A stretch of DNA of 33,841 bases from Clostridium sp. CAG:609 (GCA_000438075.1 FR903545.1:1-33841), one strand, 5' to 3'. Counted from the first letter of the stretch, positions 15,611 through 23,396 are shown. Numbers and translations: made by a program. The notes: generated from the letters alone by a model not told the origin.

Positions 15611-17711
15611 GTTTTACCTCGATCATTTCGTATACTTCGATTGTGTCTCCTTCTTTGAAATCATTAAATTTTTCTAAAGTAATACCACATTCAAAACCTT
15701 TTTTAACTTCTTTAACTGTGTCTTTTTCTCTTTGGAGTGATGCTATTTTTTCATCACTTGCAATTACAACACCATCACGAATTACTCTGGCTAAGGCATT
15801 ATTTTTAACAACTCCAGAAGTTATGTAAGAACCAGCAATGTTACCAATCTTAGAGAATTTAAATATTTTTCTAATTTCAGCTTCACCGATTATTTTTTCT
15901 TCGTATTCAGGATCTAACATACCATTTATTGATGCTTCGATATCTTCGACTAGTTTATAGATTATTGTATAAAGTCTTATATCAACATTGTTATCTTTAG
16001 CATATTCTTTACTTGTTGCTGGTGCTACGACATTAAATCCAATAATGATGGCATTTGATGCGCTGGCAAGAACAACATCTGATTCAGTAATTGCTCCGAT
16101 TCCACTTCTTATTACTTTAACAGATACATCTTTTTCTTTGATTTTTTCTAAAGCGTTTTTAACTGCTTCTTCAGAACCACGAACATCAGCTTTTAAAACA
16201 ATGTTAATTTCTTTGTTTCCAGCATCAACACTTTTAAATAAGTCATCAAGTGATACTTTTTTAGATGCATTGCTATTTAGTTTTGCTTGTGATGCACGTT
16301 TTTCAGCAATTTTTTTAGCTTCAGTTTCTGTTTCAAAAGCCATAAATTTATCACCTGCTGATGGATTTTCTGTTAAACCAGTTATTTCTACTGGTGTTGA
16401 TGGTCCAGCTTCAACGATTGCTTCGCCACGATCATTTTTCATTGTACGAACCTTGGCATAACTTGTACCAACAACTATTGGATCACCAATTCTAAGTGTT
16501 CCGTTTTGAATTAAGAATGATGCAATACCTCCGATATTTTTATCAAGTCTTGATTCAATTACAGCACCAATGGCATAACGATTTGGATTTGCTTTTAGTT
16601 CATTTACTTCAGCAATTGTAAGAATTGTTTCAAGAAGTAAGTCGACGCCTTCACCAGTGTGTGCAGATATATTTATAAATGGAACATCTCCACCCCAGGA
16701 TTCTGGTGTAATTCCAATTTCAGTCATTTCAGTTAATACTCGATCAATATTTGCTTCAGGTTTATCAATTTTATTTACTGCAACAATAATTGGAACCTTA
16801 GCACTTAGAGCATGATCAACTGCTTCTTTAGTTTGTGGCTTTACTCCATCATCTGCTGCAACAATAATTATTACAATATCAGTAACTGATGCTCCTCTTG
16901 CACGCATTTCTGTAAAAGCTGCATGACCTGGTGTATCAATAAATGTAATAAGTTCATCTTTATATTTAGTTTGATATGCTCCGATATGTTGAGTAATTCC
17001 TCCGAATTCTTTATCAACTACATGAGTATTTCTTATATAGTCTAAAAGAGTTGTTTTACCATGATCAACATGTCCCATTATAGTAACTATCGGTGGTCTT
17101 TTTACTAAATCTTCAGGATTATCCACTACTTCAAAAGATTCAAAATTTGCAACATCTTGTGTTTCTTCTTTTTTTAGTGTTTTATGATAATCTAGAGCAA
17201 TAATTTCTGCATTTTCAAAATCAATTGGTTGATTTAGACTAAGCATTAAACCATTTTCCATTAATTTTTTAATTATTTCTGTTCCACTGACATTTAAAGC
17301 ATTTGCAAAGTCACTAACACTCATATCATTTTTATAAACAACAATGTTTTCATCTGCTTTATTACTCATTAATTTATTTTTATGCTTGTACATTTCTTTT
17401 TTTAGCATATTAAATTCTTGTTTACTGCTGTCTTTTTTCTTTAATTTTTCTTTGCTTACACTATTTTTTATCTTTTTTTCTATCGTAGATGATGAAATTA
17501 TTTCATCAACTTTATCATCGATATCGTCTTCTTCTTCGTAAGTTATTTCTTCATCTGTGCTTATAATATTTATTGTATTATCTAGCATAATAATGTCATC
17601 ATCAGATAAATAGTCATCCGCAGTTTTAACATTAATTTCTAACTCATGACATTTTTTTAGTATTTCTGCTACAGAAAGATTTACATCAAATGCATAATCT
17701 GATACTTTCAT
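15603..17711 (-). CDS. infB: Translation initiation factor IF-2
   Basis: IF-2 (702 residues), the GTPase that places initiator tRNA on the 30S subunit and promotes subunit joining. Residues 1-50 are an IF2_N module (MKVSDYAFDVNLSVAEILKK). A Lys/Glu-rich linker leads to a second IF2_N module (SVSDFANALNVSGTEIIKKL). The G domain has GHVDHGKT (213-220), DTPGHAAF and NKID. Domains II to IV end with EGDTIEVYEMIEVK. The linker is shorter than in Bacillus, giving a compact IF-2. The start has AAGGATGTG upstream, 16 bases after rnpM. ylxQ, which usually sits between rnpM and infB, is missing. Confidence 0.97.
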   Translation of the reverse strand: MKVSDYAFDVNLSVAEILKKCHELEINVKTADDYLSDDDIIMLDNTINIISTDEEITYEEEDDIDDKVDEIISSSTIEKKIKNSVSKEKLKKKDSSKQEFNMLKKEMYKHKNKLMSNKADENIVVYKNDMSVSDFANALNVSGTEIIKKLMENGLMLSLNQPIDFENAEIIALDYHKTLKKEETQDVANFESFEVVDNPEDLVKRPPIVTIMGHVDHGKTTLLDYIRNTHVVDKEFGGITQHIGAYQTKYKDELITFIDTPGHAAFTEMRARGASVTDIVIIIVAADDGVKPQTKEAVDHALSAKVPIIVAVNKIDKPEANIDRVLTEMTEIGITPESWGGDVPFINISAHTGEGVDLLLETILTIAEVNELKANPNRYAIGAVIESRLDKNIGGIASFLIQNGTLRIGDPIVVGTSYAKVRTMKNDRGEAIVEAGPSTPVEITGLTENPSAGDKFMAFETETEAKKIAEKRASQAKLNSNASKKVSLDDLFKSVDAGNKEINIVLKADVRGSEEAVKNALEKIKEKDVSVKVIRSGIGAITESDVVLASASNAIIIGFNVVAPATSKEYAKDNNVDIRLYTIIYKLVEDIEASINGMLDPEYEEKIIGEAEIRKIFKFSKIGNIAGSYITSGVVKNNALARVIRDGVVIASDEKIASLQREKDTVKEVKKGFECGITLEKFNDFKEGDTIEVYEMIEVKHA

Positions 17712-17727
17712 ATTAACACATCCTTTC

Positions 17728-17982
17728 TTATTTTAGTTTTTCAATTAATTCATCATATATACTATCTGGTACTTTTACTTCAAGTACTCTTTCTAATACT
17801 TTATTATTTTTTGCTTTATTTATAACCTCAATATCTTTTTTTAAGTAGGCTCCACGTCCATTTGCTTTGCCTATTTCATCGATTATTACTGTACCTTCTG
17901 GAGTTCTAACAATTCTTATTAGATCTTTTTTGGGTAATTTTTCTTTAGTAATTAAACAACTACGCATTGGTATTTTCTTCAT
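17728..17982 (-). CDS. rnpM: YlxR/RnpM family RNA-binding protein
   Basis: A small basic protein of 84 residues (YlxR, DUF448). The conserved pattern is complete: PMRSCLITKEKLPKKDLIRI, then GKANGRGAYLKK. In Bacillus subtilis this protein binds the RNase P RNA and modulates its activity, hence the name RnpM. Its ATG lies inside the 3' end of nusA (23-base overlap) with AGGAAATGG upstream, so translation is coupled to nusA. In many Bacilli the L7Ae-like ylxQ follows; here infB comes next. Confidence 0.92.
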   Translation of the reverse strand: MKKIPMRSCLITKEKLPKKDLIRIVRTPEGTVIIDEIGKANGRGAYLKKDIEVINKAKNNKVLERVLEVKVPDSIYDELIEKLK

Positions 17983-19099
17983 TTATTTTACCATTTCCTG
18001 CTTCTTGTATTTCTTCCATTGTTTTAATTTCTAAATGATATTTGGTTAATTTACTAGCAAGTTTAATGTTTGTACCTTTTTTACCTATTGCTGGTGATAA
18101 GTTATCTTTATTAACTATAACTAAGGCGTTTTTCTTTTCAGCATCTGGTATTGATACAATTACATCTTTAGCTGGTGACATAGCATTTTTTATGTATTCA
18201 GCTGGATCTTCAGAATAAAGTACTAGGTCAACTTTTTCACCTTTTAATTCTTTTAATATACCAGCAATCCTTGAACCACGTTCACCGATACATGAACCAA
18301 TTGCATCAATTCTTGAATTTGTTGAATATAGTGATACTTTGGTACGAATACCTGGTTCTCTTACTACTTGGTTAATAATAATTGTTCCATTTGCAACTTC
18401 AGGAATTTCATGTTCAAATAGTCTTTTTACAAATCCATAATTCTTTCTTGATAGTTTAATAACTGGTCCTTTTGGTCCTGATTCAACTTTTGTTACATAA
18501 ACTTTGATACTTGAACCCATTACTATTTTTTCTCCAGGAATAATATCCTTTTTAGGAAGAATTCCACGAGTTCTACCTAAGTCAATATAATAATTGTTTT
18601 GATCTTCCATAGCAACTAGACCTATCATTAGTTCATCTTGTTTATCTGCAAATTCATCGATGATACTATTTTTTTCAGCTTCTCTTATTTTTTGCATTAC
18701 CACTTGTTTTGCTGTGCCTGCAGCTACACGTCCAAAATCTTTTGGTGTAACTTCTTCTTCAATAGTTTCTCCAATTTTGATGTTTGGCACTTTCTTTACT
18801 GCATCTTCAAGTAATATTTGAGCATCTTTGTTGATTTCAGGTTCAATTTTTGTGATGTTTCCTTCTTCGTCTTCAACTATTTGTCCTTCATCAATTTCAG
18901 GTACTACTACATAGTATGAAAATACTTTGATGTCTCCTGTTTCACGATTGATATCCACTCTTACATTAGTTTTTGAATTAAAATTCTTTTTGTAAGCTGT
19001 TTGAAGTGCTAATGTTAGTGCCTCATAAATGATATCTGGTGAAATATTTTTTTCTGTTACTATTGTATCAATAGCTTTAATTAATTCTTTTTTTTCCAT
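17960..19099 (-). CDS. nusA: Transcription termination/antitermination factor NusA
   Basis: NusA (379 residues) binds RNA polymerase and nascent RNA and affects pausing and termination. Layout: an N-terminal RNAP-binding domain (about 1-125), an S1 domain (about 132-200, GLVAMEDQNNYYIDLGRTRG), then two KH domains (GSCIGERGSRI; SPAIGKKGTNIKLASKL). The length matches Firmicute NusA without the acidic repeats of E. coli. It follows rimP after two bases. The leader hairpin upstream of rimP may be where NusA feeds back on its own operon (inference). Confidence 0.96.
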   Translation of the reverse strand: MEKKELIKAIDTIVTEKNISPDIIYEALTLALQTAYKKNFNSKTNVRVDINRETGDIKVFSYYVVVPEIDEGQIVEDEEGNITKIEPEINKDAQILLEDAVKKVPNIKIGETIEEEVTPKDFGRVAAGTAKQVVMQKIREAEKNSIIDEFADKQDELMIGLVAMEDQNNYYIDLGRTRGILPKKDIIPGEKIVMGSSIKVYVTKVESGPKGPVIKLSRKNYGFVKRLFEHEIPEVANGTIIINQVVREPGIRTKVSLYSTNSRIDAIGSCIGERGSRIAGILKELKGEKVDLVLYSEDPAEYIKNAMSPAKDVIVSIPDAEKKNALVIVNKDNLSPAIGKKGTNIKLASKLTKYHLEIKTMEEIQEAGNGKINEENTNA

Positions 19100-19101
19100 C
19101 T

Positions 19102-19356
19102 TTACTCTCCTCTTTCTTTGCTAACTACATCTAAAATATAACTATCATCAGTTATATTTGCATCATCTACCACATCATTAACTATATGAGTGGCTGCAGT
19201 TATTGTTTCTAGGTCAATGCCCCCGATTTTATCCAACGTTATAGTTAGAAAATGATATTTTCCTTTTTCTTCAAAGGTAATGCTATCAACTATAATTTCA
19301 TCTTTAGTTAACGCATCTTGTAATTTAATTTTTAGTTCATCTAATTTTTTTTGCAT
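19102..19356 (-). CDS. rimP: Ribosome maturation factor RimP, short form
   Basis: RimP family, required for 30S maturation. Only 84 residues, against roughly 150 usually. The N-terminal alpha/beta domain is present (DSITFEEKGKYHFLTITLDK, GGIDLETITAATHIVNDVVD, then SYILDVVSKERGE), but the sequence stops where the C-terminal SH3-like domain should begin, just after the usual LDVSSPG-like strand. Identification rests on this pattern and on its place before nusA. The ATG at 19356 is chosen because GGAGG (19362-19366) lies five bases before it; a GTG two codons upstream overlaps that site. First gene of the nusA operon. Confidence 0.8.
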   Translation of the reverse strand: MQKKLDELKIKLQDALTKDEIIVDSITFEEKGKYHFLTITLDKIGGIDLETITAATHIVNDVVDDANITDDSYILDVVSKERGE

Positions 19357-19381
19357 AAACACCTCCGATAACTAATAATAA

Positions 19382-19403
19382 AAGTGGGATTTTCTGCCCA
19401 CTT
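19382..19403 (-). promoter_or_regulatory. Leader stem-loop of the rimP-nusA operon (possible attenuator)
   Basis: On the minus strand AAGTGGG (19397-19403) pairs with CCCACTT (19382-19388) across 8 bases and is followed by TTTATTATT. It sits between promoter and rimP start, so read-through could be controlled. Confidence 0.5.
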
Positions 19404-19418
19404 AAAATTGATACTTAG

Positions 19419-19424
19419 ATTATA
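19419..19424 (-). promoter_or_regulatory. -10 box of the rimP-nusA operon promoter
   Basis: TATAAT on the minus strand, preceded by TGTGT. The -35 is weak (TTTTAT at about 17 bases). Confidence 0.55.
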
Positions 19425-19471
19425 ACACAATTTTTTCTAAAATAAAAGATAAAATGTTTATTTATTGAATT

Positions 19472-19511
19472 AAAAAGACTAAAAAGCAATTATTTCTTAT
19501 TAGTCTTTTTT
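19472..19511. terminator. Terminator of the suf operon
   Basis: AAAAAGACTAA (19472-19482) pairs with TTAGTCTTTTT (19500-19510), with T runs on both strands. It lies 90 bases after the sufB stop. The 19512-19600 stretch holds nothing else I can identify. Confidence 0.8.
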
Positions 19512-19600
19512 AATATTTACATTGTAGGATTATTATTTAATATACTATTTTTATCTCGGGACTTAAACACTTTTTAAAAGTCAACTTGTTATTAACAAAT

Positions 19601-20914
19601 TTATAAATTTCTTTTTATTAATTGGTTTAATTCTACGGCATATTCCATGGGTAGTTCATTTTTAAATTTGTCTATAAACCCAAGAACAATTAACTCTGTT
19701 GCCCTCTCTTCTGGAATACCACGACTCATTAAATAGAATAAAACATCATCATTTATTTTTGATATTGTTGCTTCGTGTTCTATGTTACTTGAAAAGTTAC
19801 TCACAATATTTACTGGTATGGTATCACTCATTGATTCATCATCTAAAATTAAGCTATCACATTTAACCATTGATTCACTATTTGTTGCACTTTTTTTAAT
19901 ATCAACCTTACCACGATATGTTGCATTACCACCATTTGATGCAATACTTTTTGAAACTATATTACTCTTTGTATTTTTACCAATGTGAATCATTCTTGCT
20001 CCACTATCTTGTTCTTGATTTTTTTTAGCAACACTAATTGTAATACATGTTCCAGATGAATTGTCTCCTTTTAAAATGCAACATGGATATTTCATTGTAA
20101 CTTTTGAACCAATGTTACCATCAATCCATTCCATAACACCAGACTCATCAACTAAAGCTCTTTTTGTAACTAGGTTATAGACATTTGTTGCCCAATTTTG
20201 AACTGTTGAATAACGACATTTTGAATTTTTACCAACATAGATTTCCACGATGGCAGCATGTAAGCTTGATTCACTATAAGATGGGGCTGTACATCCTTCA
20301 ACATAATGAAGAGATGAATTATCATCAACAATTATTAATGTTCTTTCAAATTGTCCCATGTTTTTGCTATTAATTCTAAAATAACTTTGTAAAGGTCTAT
20401 CAAGTATTGTGTTTTTTGGTACATATATAAATGAACCTCCACTAAATACTGATGCATTTAATGCTGCAAATTTATTTTCTGTGTATGAAACTATTTTACC
20501 AAAATATTTTTTTACTAAATCTGGATATTTTTTTATTGCAACTTCAATCGAAGTAAATATTACATTTTTTGCTTCAAGTTCTTTAATCATATTGTGATAT
20601 ATTACTTCACTTTCATATTGAACTCCCATTCCCCCAAAATGTTTTTCACTTTCTAAAACACCAACACTATCTAGTTCATCAACAACTGGTTTTAAAATAT
20701 TATTCCAATTATTTTCTAACTTTTTATCTCTTTCATTATTTTTATAATAGATTACATCATCAAAATTTAATTTGATTTCTGGACCAAAAACTGGCATACT
20801 TTGATTAATAAATGAATTATATCCTTTTAATCTATAGTTAAGTACCCAATCATCTTCACCCTTTATCTTAGATATTTCTTTTATTTTTTCTTCACTTAAA
20901 CCAACAATTTCCAT
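19601..20914 (-). CDS. sufB: Fe-S cluster assembly scaffold SufB
   Basis: SufB (437 residues), the main scaffold protein of the SUF system, acting in a complex with SufC and SufD. The family beta-helix core is seen in ALNASVFSGGSFIYVPKN, then GCTAPSYSESSLHAAIVEI, and SSGTCITISVAKKNQEQDSG. The region holding the persulfide-accepting Cys is VKCDSLILDDESMSDTIP. The C terminus carries EHEATISKINDDVLFYLMSR and GIPEERATELIVLGFI. Length is slightly below the 465 of Bacillus subtilis. Last gene of the csoR-sufC-sufD-sufU-sufB operon, one base after sufU. Confidence 0.96.
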   Translation of the reverse strand: MEIVGLSEEKIKEISKIKGEDDWVLNYRLKGYNSFINQSMPVFGPEIKLNFDDVIYYKNNERDKKLENNWNNILKPVVDELDSVGVLESEKHFGGMGVQYESEVIYHNMIKELEAKNVIFTSIEVAIKKYPDLVKKYFGKIVSYTENKFAALNASVFSGGSFIYVPKNTILDRPLQSYFRINSKNMGQFERTLIIVDDNSSLHYVEGCTAPSYSESSLHAAIVEIYVGKNSKCRYSTVQNWATNVYNLVTKRALVDESGVMEWIDGNIGSKVTMKYPCCILKGDNSSGTCITISVAKKNQEQDSGARMIHIGKNTKSNIVSKSIASNGGNATYRGKVDIKKSATNSESMVKCDSLILDDESMSDTIPVNIVSNFSSNIEHEATISKINDDVLFYLMSRGIPEERATELIVLGFIDKFKNELPMEYAVELNQLIKRNL

Positions 20915-20915
20915 G

Positions 20916-21344
20916 TTACTTACCTTCTATATCATTTAGTATTTTAATAACTGTTTTGCAAGGAAGTAATGCACAGTTTTTACGAGCTGGTTGTAATGCT
21001 ATTTCATCAAATACTTGAAGATTACCTAGAGTCTTTTTATCATATTCTTCTTCATTAATCATTTTGTTATAGTTATCAACTATTTTTTTTGCTTCAGCTA
21101 TTGTTTTACCAATTAAAATATCAGACCAAATACTTGTGGCACTTGTACATATTGCACATGCTTCACCATCAAATAAGACATCTTCGATAATATCATTGTT
21201 TAATTTAACCATCATATCCATATTATCTATACATGAATCACTTCTGGTATTTTCTTTAAAATATCTATCATCATTTATTAATCCTCGATGAGTTGTATCT
21301 TTACTATAATCCATTATTATCTCTCTTTTTGTTTCTCTATCCAT
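20916..21344 (-). CDS. sufU: SufU sulfur-transfer protein
   Basis: SufU (142 residues), the zinc-dependent protein that takes sulfur from the cysteine desulfurase SufS in Firmicutes. The four expected zinc ligands are present: C38 and D40 (SCIDN), C63 (GEACAIC) and the Cys in RKNCALLPCKTV. GLINDDRYFKENT corresponds to the usual GxLxNxxxxxxxxNPxCGD region. C66 and the second Cys of CALLPC are unusual extras. AAAGGAGG precedes the ATG inside the end of sufD (eight-base overlap). Its normal partner gene sufS is not in this operon, although in Bacillus it lies exactly here. Confidence 0.93.
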   Translation of the reverse strand: MDRETKREIIMDYSKDTTHRGLINDDRYFKENTRSDSCIDNMDMMVKLNNDIIEDVLFDGEACAICTSATSIWSDILIGKTIAEAKKIVDNYNKMINEEEYDKKTLGNLQVFDEIALQPARKNCALLPCKTVIKILNDIEGK

Positions 21345-21918
21345 TATTTACCTCCTTTAAGTTTTTAATAAATTCTTGGACAACTTTTTCTTCTTTATTA
21401 CCATTATTAATGAGTAAACTTTCCATAAGTAACTCATTTGATTTATTAAAACTTATACCTCTACTCATTAAATAAAACAACAATTCATCTTTGAACTTAC
21501 CTATGTATGCTGCATGATTTGAAAATGTATCATAATTTCTAATAAGCAAATTTGGTTTTATAAGACTTGTTCCATCACTTAAATTAATTATTTGATTTTC
21601 TTGATTACAAATGCATTTACTTATATCTTTTGGTACAAGACCCGTTACATCAAATGATAATTTATTATTTAAAACATTTACTCCGTGATTAAATATGTTG
21701 CTTTCAGTATTTTTACTATTGTGATTAACTTTAATTTTAAAGGTAATATCATCTAGACTTATCACACTAAAATGATAATTTACTTTAGCATTTTCTCCAT
21801 TTAAATTAATTATTACATTAACATTTTTATTAAATACATAGTGATATATATTTAATGTTTCACCTTTTTTTATATCAAATTTAATATTTAAATCATTTAT
21901 ATAAATATCTTTATTCAT
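21337..21918 (-). CDS. sufD: SufD, strongly shortened
   Basis: A SufBD-family protein of only 193 residues, against more than 400 in Bacillus subtilis SufD. The C-terminal part is typical: NHAAYIGKFKDELLFYLMSR, then GISFNKSNELLMESLLI, the helical region that contacts SufC. It includes the His (H of NHAA) at the position of the SufD His implicated at the SufB-SufD interface. The helical N-terminal domain and part of the beta-helix are missing. The ATG at 21918 is preferred over a TTG three codons upstream. It overlaps the sufC end by eight bases. Likely a functional mini-SufD rather than a fragment, since it starts cleanly and is translationally coupled (inference). Confidence 0.85.
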   Translation of the reverse strand: MNKDIYINDLNIKFDIKKGETLNIYHYVFNKNVNVIINLNGENAKVNYHFSVISLDDITFKIKVNHNSKNTESNIFNHGVNVLNNKLSFDVTGLVPKDISKCICNQENQIINLSDGTSLIKPNLLIRNYDTFSNHAAYIGKFKDELLFYLMSRGISFNKSNELLMESLLINNGNKEEKVVQEFIKNLKEVNNG

Positions 21919-22642
21919 TATAACCAACTTTTTCTGTTAATGTAGCCAAAGATATATCACCTGTTTTAACGATTGTACCATTTTTCATAACATGAACATA
22001 ATCTGGCTTAATCATTTCAAGGATTCTTGGGTAATGAGTAATAATTAATATTGATGTATCAGGATTTTCACTTTTGTATTTATTTATGTTTTCACATACT
22101 ATTTTTAAAGAGTCAACATCTAGACCTGAATCTAGTTCATCTAGTATGATTAGTTTTGGTTTTAATATCTTTATTTGAAGTACTTCATTTTTCTTTTTTT
22201 CACCGCCAGAGAAACCCGCATTAACATGTCTATGAATCATATCTTTTGAAAATTCTAGATCTTTTAGTGAGTTATTTACTTCAGTTATAAATTTAAAATA
22301 GTCTATATGTTTGCCTGTTATTTCTTCACTACTTGTTTTTAAAAATTCACTATTTGTTACTCCATCTATTACAATGGGGTCTTGCATTGCTAAAAATATT
22401 CCAAGTTTTGCTCTTTCATCTGTGGTTAAATCATTTAATTTTGTTCCATTAAAAAATATTTCTCCACCAGTTAAAGCAAATAAGTAATGCCCCATTATAA
22501 CTTTTGCTAATGTTGATTTGCCTGTTCCATTTGGTCCCATTATTGCATGAGTTTCTCCATCATTAATTTCTAATGATAAATCTTTTATTATTTTTTTATC
22601 TTCATTTTTTAAACTAACATTAATATTTTTTATACTTAACAT
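21911..22642 (-). CDS. sufC: Fe-S assembly ATPase SufC
   Basis: SufC (243 residues), the ABC-type ATPase that drives conformational change of the SufBCD scaffold. Walker A GPNGTGKST (36-44), Q loop AMQDP, SufC-type signature FSGGEKKKNEVLQ, Walker B LIILDELDSGLDVD and the H loop ITHYPRIL are complete. The EKK-K signature and LDELDSGLD are diagnostic for SufC among ABC ATPases. The ATG at 22642 has AAGGTGG upstream; a GTG three codons earlier lies within that site. Ten bases after csoR. Confidence 0.96.
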   Translation of the reverse strand: MLSIKNINVSLKNEDKKIIKDLSLEINDGETHAIMGPNGTGKSTLAKVIMGHYLFALTGGEIFFNGTKLNDLTTDERAKLGIFLAMQDPIVIDGVTNSEFLKTSSEEITGKHIDYFKFITEVNNSLKDLEFSKDMIHRHVNAGFSGGEKKKNEVLQIKILKPKLIILDELDSGLDVDSLKIVCENINKYKSENPDTSILIITHYPRILEMIKPDYVHVMKNGTIVKTGDISLATLTEKVGYNE

Positions 22643-22652
22643 AATTACCACC

Positions 22653-22955
22653 TTACTTATTTATTTTATCTATTAATTCTACGACTTCATCAATTATTTC
22701 TAATTTATCATTCTTAATATTTTCTACCATACAACTTTTCATATGACTTTTTAATATGTTGTTACCTAGACTTTTTAAAGAATGCATTGATGCTGATAAT
22801 TGAATTATTATTTCATCACAATATCTATCATCTTGAACCATCTGTTTTATTCCACGAATTTGTCCTTCGATTACATTTAATCTTTTGATAATATTTGCTT
22901 TTTCTTCACAACTTCGATGTTTGTTCTTTTTACACATTTGACATATTTCATGCAT
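22653..22955 (-). CDS. CsoR-family metal-responsive repressor at the head of the suf operon
   Basis: A 100-residue DUF156 (CsoR/RcnR/FrmR) helical repressor. KRLNVIEGQIRGIKQMVQDD is the family core. The metal triad is C46, H71, C75 with the exact 25 and 4 spacing of the Cu(I) sensor CsoR (C36, H61, C65 in Mycobacterium tuberculosis). That argues for copper rather than persulfide (CstR lacks the His) or formaldehyde. Three more Cys lie in the N-terminal 16 residues (C5, C8, C16), possibly a second metal site. It is the first gene of the suf operon, and a CsoR-like GC-tract operator lies in its promoter, so it probably represses itself and the suf genes. Metal and target are inferences. Confidence 0.85.
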   Translation of the reverse strand: MHEICQMCKKNKHRSCEEKANIIKRLNVIEGQIRGIKQMVQDDRYCDEIIIQLSASMHSLKSLGNNILKSHMKSCMVENIKNDKLEIIDEVVELIDKINK

Positions 22956-22974
22956 AATATTTCACCCGTTTTTT

Positions 22975-23004
22975 ATTATACACCCCTATGGGGTATATTG
23001 TAAA
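22975..23004 (-). promoter_or_regulatory. csoR-suf operon promoter
   Basis: Minus strand TTTACA (22999-23004), an 18-base spacer and TATAAT (22975-22980), 19 bases upstream of the csoR ATG. Confidence 0.75.
22979..22999. promoter_or_regulatory. CsoR-type operator in the suf promoter spacer
   Basis: The plus strand reads TACACCCCTATGGGGTATA: a C4/G4 tract pair around TAT with AT-rich arms, as in CsoR/RcnR operators (TACCCC...GGGGTA). It fills the spacer between -35 and -10 of its own regulator gene. Confidence 0.7.
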
Positions 23005-23023
23005 GGAAATTTACCAAAATATC

Positions 23024-23052
23024 TTGCACATCTATCAATTATTTTGTATAAT
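23024..23052 (+). promoter_or_regulatory. tRNA-Thr promoter
   Basis: TTGCAC (23024-23029), 17-base spacer, TATAAT (23047-23052); transcription would begin right at the tRNA 5' end. Divergent from the suf promoter. Confidence 0.75.
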
Positions 23053-23060
23053 TTAGTTAT

Positions 23061-23134
23061 GCCGCTATAGTATAATGGTATTACAAATCCATGGTAAGGA
23101 TTAAATCAGTGTTCAATTCACTGTTGCGGCACCA
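23061..23134 (+). tRNA. tRNA-Thr (anticodon GGT), CCA encoded
   Basis: Cloverleaf of 74 bases. Acceptor GCCGC/GCGGC plus A7-T66 with a T6-T67 mismatch; D arm GTAT/TTAC around AATGGTA with one T-T mismatch. The anticodon arm AATCC/GGATT is perfect with loop ATGGTAA (T33, anticodon GGT, A37). A short 4-base variable loop follows, then T arm CAGTG/CACTG with loop TTCAATT and ACCA. The anticodon reads ACC/ACT. The two mismatches are unusual but in the same spot as allowed variation, and a good promoter and terminator flank it. Confidence 0.85.
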
Positions 23135-23173
23135 GTGACGAATCTGTTCGAACTATTCGAACTTTATATATAG

Positions 23174-23199
23174 AGAACTTGCAAAAAGTTCTATTTTTA
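23174..23199 (+). terminator. tRNA-Thr terminator
   Basis: AGAACTT (23174-23180) pairs with AAGTTCT (23186-23192), loop of 5, then ATTTTTA. Confidence 0.75.
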
Positions 23200-23307
23200 T
23201 GTTATTATGTATTTAGCAAGAAAACTTGCACAAAATAAAAAAAGATGAACATTTATTCATAACCCAATGGTTTTACTATATTTTTCTATTATATATAATA
23301 AACCATA

Positions 23308-23333
23308 GTATTTTGATATTAATGTCAAAATAC
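23308..23333. promoter_or_regulatory. 26-bp palindrome upstream of the HAD gene
   Basis: Arms GTATTTTGATATT and AATGTCAAAATAC match in 12 of 13 positions. A related smaller palindrome (ATTTTGT-CAAA-ACAAAAT) is at 23348-23365, directly before the -35. Candidate operators, regulator unknown. Confidence 0.4.
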
Positions 23334-23367
23334 CTAGGGAGTTAAATATTTTGTCAAAACAAAATAA

Positions 23368-23396
23368 TATACAAGGATTAATTTATATAGTATAAT
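23368..23396 (+). promoter_or_regulatory. Candidate promoter of the HAD gene
   Basis: TATACA (23368-23373), 17-base spacer, TATAAT (23391-23396). Confidence 0.5.

Noticed and set aside
15988..16461. Long open frame antisense to infB
   Set aside because: Mirror of the conserved GTPase gene; no ribosome binding site, no own pattern.
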